Assembly: GCF_932276165.1 (NCBI RefSeq)
Contig: NC_063991.1
Span: 4,641,001 to 4,705,000, forward strand
From: Plutella xylostella
Taxonomy: Eukaryota > Arthropoda > Insecta > Lepidoptera > Plutellidae
DNA: 64,000 nucleotides
Direction of reading: 5' to 3'
Shown one piece after another: positions 48,813-60,800 of the stretch. Under the pieces are notes generated by a model. That model worked only from the letters and a program-made list of their open reading frames with translations, was not told the origin of the DNA and did no database searches. The translations under genes were made by a program, and so were the position numbers. Numbering within the stretch: position 1 is the stretch's first letter; each line of letters begins with the position of its first letter.

Positions 48813-48893
48813 TCATAGGTCTGTCTCAGAAGCGTCGAGCCAGTGTTTCTCTTCTCTGTCGCGGGGCTCCCGTCTTCTGTGCACGGGGGTCGC
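48813..48893 (-). CDS. MCC: MCC terminal exon (15 of those visible), PDZ ligand
   Basis: Acceptor TTGTCCACAG. It encodes ATPVHRRREPRDREEKHW then LDASETDL and a TGA stop. Phase 0. The ETDL end fits the family's PDZ-binding terminus and supports this as the true last exon. Confidence 0.82.
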   Translation of the reverse strand, partial: ATPVHRRREPRDREEKHWLDASETDL

Positions 48894-51800
48894 CTGTGGA
48901 CAAAATAATTAATTACTTATAGCTATACTGCATTCATTCTTACTTGGCACAAAGGTAAACAATCTTTGTGTGTGTCATTTTTATCAGAATATTAGAAAAC
49001 AAATAAACTACAGCTAATACAAATGGTTTCATCACGACATTTATCATTTTTGCTAGTGAGTACCTACATATTTCATTGGTTTTTATGTTTTATTTAAATA
49101 AAAAGACACACTAAGATTGTTTACCTTTTGTGCCAATCTGCTATCGCCTGGAAGGAGATACGCCAGGCCTATGTGTCCTACGCATATTGTATTGTATTAT
49201 AGTTTTTTAAGTCCTAAACATTATCTTAAGCCCCTGTTTCACAATGTCTAGAACAGCTATACTCAAACTGCGGCCCGCGGGCCGCATGTGGCCCGCCGGG
49301 CCTTTATCAGTGGCCCGCGTGCCATGAGAGATAATAGAGAATATACATTGTGTGTAAAAAGTATCGGGATTATATATCCATAAAACAAAAAATGTTTGTC
49401 CTTCATCCAAATTTATTTTATCACCTTTAAAATTTGCTCCTATAGAAACGATACACGCATTATCACAATATTTTTTTAAACGCTGTTTTCTGAGTTGTGT
49501 TTAGTACTCGAGGCGATTTTTCCTTATTGTCTTCTATCGATTGAAAACTGTGCCTCGAAGTGGTAATTTGAGTTTAGGAAAAAAAGAAGAAGCTCTGGTT
49601 AATATGGTAAATGCTCGATGGTATTTCTTGAGTGTTAGCTCACAAATTCATTCACAATGATGATCCTTGTGCGAAAGGCGCAATATCGTAGTGCAAAATA
49701 TTTTCTTGGTTTTTTTTCCATAAATCTGGCCTTCTTCGTTGAATTTGCTGTATTAAATTCTACATTACCCGCAAATAATATTCCTACCGTTTTCGCATTT
49801 TCCTACCGTTTGATTTTCTGGCAAGAATTCCGAGGGCACAACACCACGATAGTCAAATCAAACAGTCAACATGACTTTAACTAACAATCGATAGAAGACA
49901 AAAAGGAAAATTCATCGCGAGTAGGTACTAAACACAACTCTGGAAACAGTGTTTAAATTTTTTTGTGATGAATGGATAATTCGTTGGCGTATGTGTATCG
50001 TTTCTGAAGGAGCATACTTTGAAGGTGATAAAATAAATTTGGATGAATAACAATCATTTTTGTATTATTGATCTAATCCCGATACTTTTTACACGGCGTG
50101 GTAATTATATAATTCAATAGTTCACATCGCTTTAAAATAGTGAAAAAAAAATTGCTTGCGGCCCGAGTCACCATGACTCAAACGTGTTTGTGGCCCTTAT
50201 ATAAAAAAGGTTGAGTACCAATGGTCTAGAAGGTCTAGGTAGTAGATGTCTAGTAGGATAAAATACATGCTGTCATTGTCAAAAAAATAATAACAGAGAG
50301 CGACAGCATGTTTTTTACCTGACAGGTAGCCACTAACCAGACATTGTGAAACAGGGGCTGTGTTTTATGTACAAAAAAGTTATAATACTACTACTATAAC
50401 TACTACTATACCTGTCGCACGAGGGTGTTGACTCGCGCGCGCTCCAGAGACAGAGCTTCCAGCGCCGCCGCTCGCTCTTCCCGCGCCACTAGCACCTCCT
50501 GAGAAATAATAAGGTATAATAATTGTACTACTTCGCAAAAGCGGTACCAGAACAACATTCTGAATGCTAGACAATTTGGTTATCGACGAGGTCTAGGAAC
50601 TACAGATGCTATAGACTATGTATCCTTGAGTGACGTATCAACTGAACTTAAACGTTATCCCTGGGCAGTCACCGATTGATACTAATCTGACTAACTTATC
50701 CTTTGCTTCGTGTTTGTCACAGAAACCATAGACAAACACATTCTAATGTAAAAAAGTGGAAGATAGTCCTCCAAAGTTGAAGCGAGCAATAAAAGTTTGT
50801 TGACTAATAAATTTATCTTTCACCATTTTTCAACTCGTCATTCTAAACAACTTATTATGTTCTTGGTAAAAAAATAAGAACATAATTTTTTGTGACTTGA
50901 CTTCACAAAAAAAAATCCATAGAAACTTTGTTATACTTTTTACTATGGAGAATGATATTTTTTTCGCAAATTTTGACGTTCTGATTTAATTTTTAGGCTT
51001 AGATACCATTTTGAAACACCCTGTATATGAATGCTGACCTGCATCATGACGGCGTGCTCCATGTCCACCATGCTGACGGGCGGCGCCGACGCGGGGACCT
51101 CCTCGTCGTCTTCTGTCAACCACAAACAAAAATTTATTATTTTAAGAAGTTGTTCCCGCGAACTTTGGTTTCCCTTAAAAGCTTTCCCGTGGGCATTCCG
51201 GGATAAAAAGTAGCCTATGTTCTTTCCCAGTCTAGACCATATGTATACCAAATTTCATTCTAATCGGTTCAGTAGTTTTGGCGTGAAAGAGTAACAGACA
51301 GACAGACACAGTTACTTTCGCATTTATAAATTATATAATATTAGTTAGGATTATTTTAAGTATTAAAAGGTTTTCCCTTAAAGGTGAGGCTGCATCAACA
51401 GGTCTCGGCTGGGACCTGGAAGCTGCCGCAGGAGCCCTATGTCTGATGAGGGATAACAGTATTTCATCATCTTCATCATCATCATCATTCTACCCCAGTT
51501 ACTGACCGTGTAGCGTGAACATGGCGGGCGCGGGCGCGGTGGCCCGTATCGCCGCGGAGTCGCTCTTGAGCCGCGCCGCGTGTTGTCTCAGCGCGCGCTC
51601 GCTCTCCGCCGTCCACGGCTCTATCTATATATAATATCCATAGGTCGCTGGATCATATCCGGCTCGAAGGACCATGGAGCGGAGTGGACTGTATTTGTAC
51701 TGTGGGAGACGACTAACCAGACACCCATTGACAAGGAGATCCTACTCAGGAAATGGCGCTGGATTGGGCATGTGCTGCGGAGACCAGACAATCACCTGTC

Positions 51801-54800
51801 CAAACAAGGGTTGAAATGACAAGCGAAGGGGCGGTCAGTTGAAAAGGAGGCTGCATCAACTGGTCTCGGCTTTGACGACCTAGAAACGGCCGCGCAGGAA
51901 CCCTATGTCCCTGATGAGGGATGACAGGTTTTCATTTCATCATCATCATCATTCTGGTGTAGTTACTGACCGTGTAGCGTGAACATGGCGGGCGCGGGCG
52001 CGGTGGCCCGTATCGCCGCGGAGTCGCTCTTGAGCCGCGCCGCGTGTTGTCTCAGCGCGCGCTCGCTTTCCGCCGTCCACGGCTCTAGGGGGTGCACCCT
52101 GGAGATAGAGGAAAAATATTGTTATTGATAGAAAATTCCTTATTGTTTGCACACAGTGAACTTACAATAAGAAAAACACAACATAGACGGTACTATTAAG
52201 AGTATTTTCTTTTAGTTTCAAATTATGTATCTTAAATAGTCCACTTTTTAACCGACTTCAAAAAAAGAAGGAGGTTCTCAATTCGTCGGGATATTTTTTT
52301 TTTAATAACAATCTAGAATAGGGAATGGAAGTTGATGGTAGTTTCGACAGGATGCCCATGCGTAGACTGTACGTAACAGCTAGTTTTGCATATTATTGTC
52401 AACACAGTCTCACGTGGTTTTGTATTTCATGTCACAGGTTGTTGCGAAAGTCGTAGAACAAAAGTTGTTCAGGATGACCTTTTGCGTCACCCCGTTTCGA
52501 CTTAGTAATCTTAGTATACCATTCTGTATACAACATTCCCACTGGTATATATATATATTATGACTCACTGGTGTCGGTGCAGCAGCCAGGGCCCGGGGGA
52601 CAGCAGCGGCTCCCCGACGGCGCCGCAGGGCTCCGCCCGCAGCTTGGCCAGCAGTTGGCGCGCCACTAGCTCGGCTGATTCGCGCTGGAAGGAGAAACGA
52701 AACATGATGAAATTATGTGTTTTAGAAAAGAATACTTAGCTAGTTGTTTATGTCGTCAATAAAGTTAGGAACTATACATATACAGGGATTATATTTATAA
52801 AAAAAGGGGAGGGCAACCAGCTCTGCCGATTCACGCTGAAAGAGGAAAACAGTATGTGGTTTTTGGGTTCAGTGGGGTGGCTTGAGATTTGAGATACACG
52901 TACGAAAGGGGATGCTCGATTTTCTGGCTTGAATCGATCTTTTGGATCGTAATGGATCCTAAATCCGTGAATAGTTTCTCTCTGCATACGATTCGATCTG
53001 CATTACACTCAATTAAAAAAACGGTGATATGGCTGGCAACGTACAGTCAGCTGCATAAATAGCGATACACTTTTGTACCTTGTCAATCTACTTACATAAC
53101 CAACTGTCAATGTTTGAATAGGCAGTTTGTGAGTCTGATAAGGTACAAATGTGTACAGCTACTTACGTATGCAGCTGACTGTACATGAGTGCAAATGTAC
53201 AGCAAAAAGCGGGTTGTTCACTTGAGTGCAAGGGTATAAGGATCTATGGGCTTGGCACAGATACTGTCACGTCCTCTCACCTCGGCGGTCCCGGGTTCGC
53301 TCTCGGCCAGCGCCAGCAGCACGTCGTATGTCTCGAGCGCGCGGTCCGCGGCCAGTAGAGCTCCGCACAGGGCTACCGAGGCTGACTCGTGGGCTGCGCA
53401 TGCTTGGGATAGCCTGGGAAGGAGAAAAAATATATTATACTAGCTGTTCCCGCAAGCTTTGCTTTTCCTTAAAAAGTTTTCCCGTGGGAATTCCGGGATA
53501 AAAAGTAGCCTATGTTCTTTCTCAGGGTCTAGACCATGTGTATACCAAATTTCATTCAAATCTGTCCATTAGTTTTGGCGTGAATGAGTAACAGACAGAC
53601 AGACACAGTTACTTTCGCATTTATATTATTATAAGTTATGATTATGTTTGATTCGGTTATTTAGTTTGTGGACCAAGATAGTTTTTGCAAAGCAAAGAAT
53701 TTATGCGCTTCAATTTGGGACACCACGACAATTTTGTTTGTTTTTCCTACTCGAAGTTGCGATGTCTGATTTCCGGCAATCAAGAGGTTAATAATAGCTC
53801 TGGATATATTTATTTTGCTGCAAAAACTTTATAACTTTCAATCCTAAATTGCAAAAGTGGTATTATACTAAGAGGAAAGGGGGCGTGCGAGGAAGTCATT
53901 TTGAACAACGTCCAGCGCGTTGTCGTAGAACAAAAGTTGTTAACAATGACCCCCCGAGCTCCCGAGTCACCGCTAGTATACCACTCTCGCAACACCCTGT
54001 ATAACCCACCGGCTGGCTCTATGTGCGGCGGCGGCGCCCGCGCAGCGCAGCACGCCGGCGTCCGCTTGAAGCCGCGACAAGCGACACCGCAGGGTCTCCA
54101 ACTGGGCCACCGGGACTGATGCTGTCATACATACTATATACTATACCTACTATATATCGCACCTTTAGTACAATAATGACCTAACTCAAAAAACCGACTT
54201 TATGGGGAAACACGGACTCATTTGCCTCTGGTGTCTAACTTCGGTCTAGCTCAAAAAGTCAAAATCCCAAAAAATTTAGTTGAGTCGATATTATACTAAA
54301 GGTGCGATACACATGTGATCTATGATTATGATTCTCTGGCTGGCATAGAGCCAGCCAGAGAATCATAAGAGAGAGAGCGGCGGCGGCGCAGCACCCCGGG
54401 CCGCGGCAACAGCTAGTAATATATAAGTCAATGCTATGCACTCTTTAGGTTCTAAGTTGTAGACCTAGGTGACCTACCGGCTGGCCCTGTGCGCGGCGGC
54501 GGCGCCCGCGCAGCGCAGCACGCCGGCGTCCGCCTGCAGCCGCGACAAGCGACACCGCAGGGTCTCCAACTGGGCCGCCAGGACTGATGCTGTCATACAT
54601 ACTATATACCATGGAAAAAAAGACGGAAGGAATCTCGCTAACTAAAAATTGAGCACCCAAAGTAAGTCGATCTCATTGACACACACACATTCACACACAA
54701 AGTATGTCAGTCCACCGCGGCGCGCCAATCATGTCGCCGCCATTGTGGTACCTCAGTCAGTGTTTTAGTTTGCAGGATTCCTACCGTCTTTTTTCTTTTT

Positions 54801-57800
54801 AAAGCGAAGCAGAGCTCGCTGGAACAGCTAGTTACCTATATATAAGTCAATGCTATAGATACTTTAGGTACTAAGTCCTAAGACCTAAGTAACCCACCGG
54901 CTGGCTCTATGTGCGGCGGCGGCGCCCGCGCAGCGCAGCACGCCGGCGTCCGCCTGCAGCCGCGACAAGCGACAGCGCAGGGTTTCTAACTGGGCGACGA
55001 GGACTGACGCTGTCATACATACTATATACTTACTATACTATATACAGGGTAATTTTAAAGACGCGCATAATATTTTCACCACCTAGTCATAAAAAACAGC
55101 TGTTCCATACATTTTGGTCGAGTAGGTATTGACATTTAATATGAAACTGCTGTTTTTTTTTTGCGATTTCAGGAATGGTCCCATTATGAAAGTTGGTTAC
55201 TATGACTTGGACAACACGTGGTGAAAATATTATGCACGTTTTCAAAATCATCCTGTATACCGCTTTCGCAACACCCTGTATAACCTACCGCTAAGTATGA
55301 CTAGGAGAACACGTGGTGAGAATATCATGCGTGTCTTCAAAATCATCCTGTATACAGCTATCACAAACACCCTGTATATATAACCCACCGGCTGGCCCTG
55401 TGCGCGGCGGCGGCGCCCGCGCAGCGCAGCACGCCGGCGTCCGCCTGCAGCCGCGACAAGCGACACCGCAGGGTCTCTAACTGGGCCACGAGGACTGACG
55501 CTGGAATTGTACAAGAAAACAGATTAATACAGGGTTTCGTAGCTGCACCACCGAAAGTAGGCCACAGAGCTCGTCATTCTGATAAAATTTTGTTATAATG
55601 AACTTGGATTATCATGGTAGCTATCATCAGCCTATGTCGACCCACTGCAGGGTATAGGACTCCTTCATGTGATTCATGTCCCACGGTCCTGTACTACACT
55701 CTTCATGTGGTGATCCATCTTATCAGACATCTCGATAGCACTTAATAGAATTAACGGAACTCGCAGAGGTCTGATAACATGGATCAGAAAGGGACTTTGT
55801 CTCTGGAACGAGAAAAACGAGGCTTGAATAAACTATGCATAGATCTTTACTGCATAGCGTAACTATCCTTGTGCAAAAGGGCAGAACTACATAGACAAAA
55901 TGACTCTTCCAAACGCGGAAAATGTAATAAACAAGGGAAGCTATAAAAAAAACTGAATTTCTATAATGAAAAACACTTGACTTTCGTATGAAATTATATC
56001 TTTTTGATAATGTTTCACCAGTTATTACAAAGCTACGTTAGTTAGTTAAACACTCACGGTCAGTTTCAGCGGCTGCCAGCGCCTCTCTCAGGTCAGCCTG
56101 AGCACAAACTTCTTCTGCCAGCTGTTCCGCCGCCACGCACCACGGCTGGAAGATATAATGCAGTTATTTAAAGTAGAATATTACTATACTTTTGTGATTT
56201 GCAGAGTGTGATGGCAGCACTGGGTTGGAATGTTGGTCTTTACTGTCTTTGGTTGGTCTTTGGAATATTGTATATACAATATAAGTCTATAGTCTTTACT
56301 GTCATGGGTTCAAAGTTAAATAGGAAAAAACCGGCCAAGTGCGAGTCGGGCTCGCGCACAAAGGGTTCCGTAGCAGCAAATATAATAAACTTATTATGTC
56401 ACCTATCTCAAAAACTATAAGAGATACTTTGATCAAACCAAAAATCGTTGAAAGAGTTAATTAGCATGCATCACCTCTATTTTTTTTAGAATTTTATACC
56501 CCGTAGTTATAAAAATAGAGGGGGGGGGACATACTTTTTACGACTTTGAGAGCTGATATCTCAAAAACCGTTCACTTTAAGAAAAATGTTTTTTAGAAAA
56601 CTTTATATCATTTTAAAAGACCTTTCCATTGATACCCCACACGGGTATGTACATCGAAAAAAAAATTTCATCCCTCAGTTACATGTATGGGGGGCCCCAC
56701 CCCCAATTCTTTTTTTTACTATTTAGTGTCATATTTTTGTAGCGGTTCATACAACACATATTCCCATCAAATTTCATCACTGTAGTACTTATAGTTTCCG
56801 AGTAAATCGGCTGTGACAGACGGACAGACGGACAGACGGACAGACGGACATGACGAAACTATAAGGGTTCCGTTTTTGCCATTTTGGCTACGGAACCCTA
56901 AAAAGGCTTTCGATTCAATTTACTATATTTTTTGCTCCATAATAGAATAAACATAACAAAATACAAAAAATCAACTACAACTTTAGTAGGTAAAGTTTTG
57001 TCGGAGTTCTGTAGTTTCTAAATAAAACTTGTAGTATAGAAGTTTCTGTTTTTGAGACATTTTCCCTTCATGTGGCATCGCCATGGGTCATTCTGTATAA
57101 TTTTTGGAGGTAAGTATAGTTGTATGTTACCTCGTCGTGTCCAACGATAGATGTCGCTGTGTCCTCGGTCCTCTTCAGTCGCACTCGGGACGCTAATTTC
57201 GCTTGTCGGGACTCGCAACGACCTGTCAATAAAATAAAAAAAGCAATAAGAATAACACAAAGACACAGTGACTATAGCGATATAGGATTTCAATTTAATT
57301 TCATGGTTTGCAGATATAGAAACGATATAAAATGGCGACTCATGCTATCTCACACTCCTTCCTACTCCACCACCATTTTTATATCGTTTCTTTCACTGCG
57401 CACGTTATACAGGGTCTTAAAACTTAAAAAAGTATAGTAAGTACCTAAGCAGAAAGAAGGTGACTCAGGGGGTCAGTTTGAACAACTTTCGTTCTACGAT
57501 TCTTCAGATCTAACCAACTTTTGTTTTACGACTTCTGGAAAATGACGAGGTGAGTCACCCTTATTGAAACACCCTGTATATCTCACCTTGCCCAACAACC
57601 TGTACATCATCAGAGCCTTGTTCGCGTTCGCAGCTGCTGGGGACCGCACTGTGCGCGCGCCGCGAGTACTGGCAGCATCTGTCGAGAGACCGAATGACGG
57701 CACGGTTAGTGTTGTAGGAGAAAACACATGGAACATTAAAAAAACTATGAAAAATTAGGTGGCACGCTCATATTACAGGTGCAGCTAAGCTAAGCACTGA

Positions 57801-60800
57801 CAAATTAGCAATTAACAATCCATAAGCAGCTTCGCTCGCCTGTCAAACATCTGTCAGATCTATACAAGTTACGTCAGATTAGATAGGCCAGCGACGCTGC
57901 TAAGGATATTTGTTTATTGCTAATGTTAGGTGCTGGTAACCCCACTGTACTTAAGATAATCAAGGTACACTTGCGATTCGAGCGGCTCGTGCGACCGACG
58001 CTAACGCAGTGACAGTTTGCTCGGCCGGATTGTCACTGTGACAAGTAAGTGTCACTTTGGAATGGCCGTCAGTGTACCTTACTCACTTCTCGAAAGTGTA
58101 CCTTTACAAAGAATAGCACCCATTTTTCTCTCCACTCACCTGGCAGTGCTGAGACATATCTCCGAGTCCCTCTCGCTCAGATTCAAACTCTTCTCGTACA
58201 GCTGTCTCGCTCCCTCGCGGTGGCTCTCGCAATCTGTCTCTGTCTCGCATGCTTGAGATATCCTGGAGGGAGATGGGATAGTTTTATGGCATGATTTTGT
58301 TGGTTGTTGATACTTAATTTGAAGTTGTTTGTTTCCAAAATAAATAAGTGCAAGGAGATTTGACTGAAGTTCAGACGTAAAGCCCCAGCTACCGCTACAC
58401 GGGTTCGTTATCGACGTAGATAAACGTTACTATATCACGATTCGCCATAAATGCGTTTCCGTCATTGGTGGAACGCGCATTAAACGAGTTTACCTATCGA
58501 AGTCGATAATGAACCAGTTTAGCGGCCGCATGATGTATAATTTTTTTCAGAATTCTAACATTGTGAAATAGACACATAATTATGAACAAAAGTTACTTGT
58601 TGTGAACATTCGACACATAAGTCACATGACAAAGGGAAAGTCACTGATTAAATCCCGCTCTTCTCAAACAAACACAGCCCTAAATAGCCCACTGCAGGAC
58701 ATAAGCCTCCTCAAAGGGTTGTAGCTATGTGTAGTGCTCACCTGACTTGTATCTCCTGGTCAGCCTTCCCCACGTCTTCAGTCAGTGGTTCCGCGGGGCT
58801 CGCCAGCTCGGAGCTCAGACGGGACAATGTATCGTTCTGGAAATATACATATTCTTGGTTAGTAGTGTTTATGGTATCCTATTCTACTAATATTATAAAT
58901 GCGAAAGTTTTCAAATGTGGATCGATGTCTCTTTCTTTTTAACTGCGGAACGGATTTACATGAAAACTGGTATATATAGGAAGCTGACACCCTGTATTAA
59001 CACATAGGCGTATGGTTTTGTGTGTTCAAAAGAATACGGTATGACTTTATGTCGGACTGTATTTCATTGATTGTGTCACAAGTCCTATACAGTCTTGTAC
59101 TTAATCTCACTTTTAGATCCCCTACATCAGAGCACAGTATACCTAACTAAATAGTGAATTCAACATCGATATTCGTTCTAATTTCTAAATAAGTCAATTT
59201 TTTTACCTGGTCAGTCCTGGATTGGTCTGCATCATTGTCCAGCTCACCAGCCGGTTGCGTTGTCGATTCACACTCATCTGAAATGTAAGGAAAAGGTCAT
59301 GTTAGTTAATGGATGGTGATAGGGCAATAGAAGAATGAGCAAGTGTGCTAGAATAAATCAATTTAAATAATGCATAAAGGGAGCCTAACTCACTGTTGGA
59401 TCCAGACCCTATTATCTTTTAATTGAATACGGCAAATAGGCGGAATTACCTCGGCCCCCTAATATACGAATATAAGTGGCTGTTTGCTGTGCTGTTTTGG
59501 TAGCATTCTTAAAGCCTAGTCAGGAGGGTTACTCTATACTGACGAAAGCGACAGAACAAGAGCTGTCGTGCAATCTGAGATTGAGTAGTGGCTCGAGCAG
59601 CAGCGCTCCTAAACTTAGATAGGAGCTCTTTTGTTCCAAGAGTAGATAATCTTGTTTCTGTAGTAGGTGGACAAGCTATCAGAATTACCAGATCTATCGC
59701 TGGCCTCCTCGGGTATCCCGGCGTTGCTCTGGTCCTGCGCCCGGCGCCTCACCAGCTCGGCGATGACCCCATGTAGCTAAGCCAGGAGGCCTATACTGAT
59801 GTAAAACAAATGAACGAGAGCTGTCGTGCAATCTGCATGTTAATACAACGAGATGGAGCCGTGGCTCGCGCAGCAGCGGCAGCGCTCCGAACCTTAGTTT
59901 TGTTTCTGTAGTAGGTGGAAAAGCTATCAGATTTACCTATAGAATTGTGAGCCTGGGAGATGATGTATACCCAACCCTCCTCATCCAGCCACTAACTGGT
60001 ATCTGTCGTCGGTTTGGCAGGGCCAAAGGACACTGGGTTTAACCCATTGGTTCTTTGGCATATACGACCGGTCCACTGCCTATTGTCTTACGAGTTATTT
60101 ACCAGATCTATCGCTGGCCTCCTCGGGTATCCCGGCGTTGCTCTGGTCCTGTGCCCGGCGCCTCATCAGCTCGGCGATGACTCCATGTAGCTCGGCCAGG
60201 CGCGCGTCGTGGGCGCGTGCCTGGAAGATTAGGGTGAAAGAGTTATGATAATTAGTTGGCAAGGATTTGCAAACAAATAAGGACTACAACGTTCACGGGT
60301 CTGTTATCGACGTCGACGTTCAATGCGCGTTCCACCAATCACAACGCCGTATTTATAGCGAATCGCAATATAGCGACGTTTGGCTACGTCGGTCGATAAC
60401 GAACCCGTGCAGCGACAGCAGGTATAGGCATATATAGGTTAGGTTATAACGATAGTTTAAGAACCTCTTTAGAAATGAATAGAGTAGAGAACAGAAGCAG
60501 AGCCTCTAGGCCTCTAGTTTGTTTGACAGATAAGAAATGCAAGAATGAAAAGATGATTGCAAATGTGTAGAGTTCTCGAGTAGAGACCACGGTCAGGCAA
60601 GCGTAGCTTGAAATGCCCTCCGGCCCGCTAGATCGACAACCCTAGATAGGTGATCGGTAGCGGATGGATGAGGAAAACCGAGGACAGAGTGTTGTGAGAT
60701 CTCGATCCTTGGGAGAGGCCTATGTCCAGCAGTGGATGATGATGATGATTACGGACTGATGATGATGAATATGCCTCGGTGGTGGTGAGGATACAGAACC

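Larger units (their letters stand above)
49229..50359. mobile_element. MITE (AGCCCCTGTTTCACAATGTCT) split by a hAT element
   Basis: Inverted ends AGCCCCTGTTTCACAATG and CATTGTGAAACAGGGGCT. A related, differently ended copy is at 62462-62596 (GACAGCATCACTTTTATCTC). Confidence 0.75.

Noticed and set aside
49657..49884. 75-codon frame inside the nested transposons
   Set aside because: Lies in the centre of a deleted mariner-like element with no recognisable motif; likely chance.
57494..57736. Alternative frame of MCC exon 6 reading ANANKALMMYRLLGK
   Set aside because: Looks more protein-like, but neither junction phase fits exons 5 and 7.
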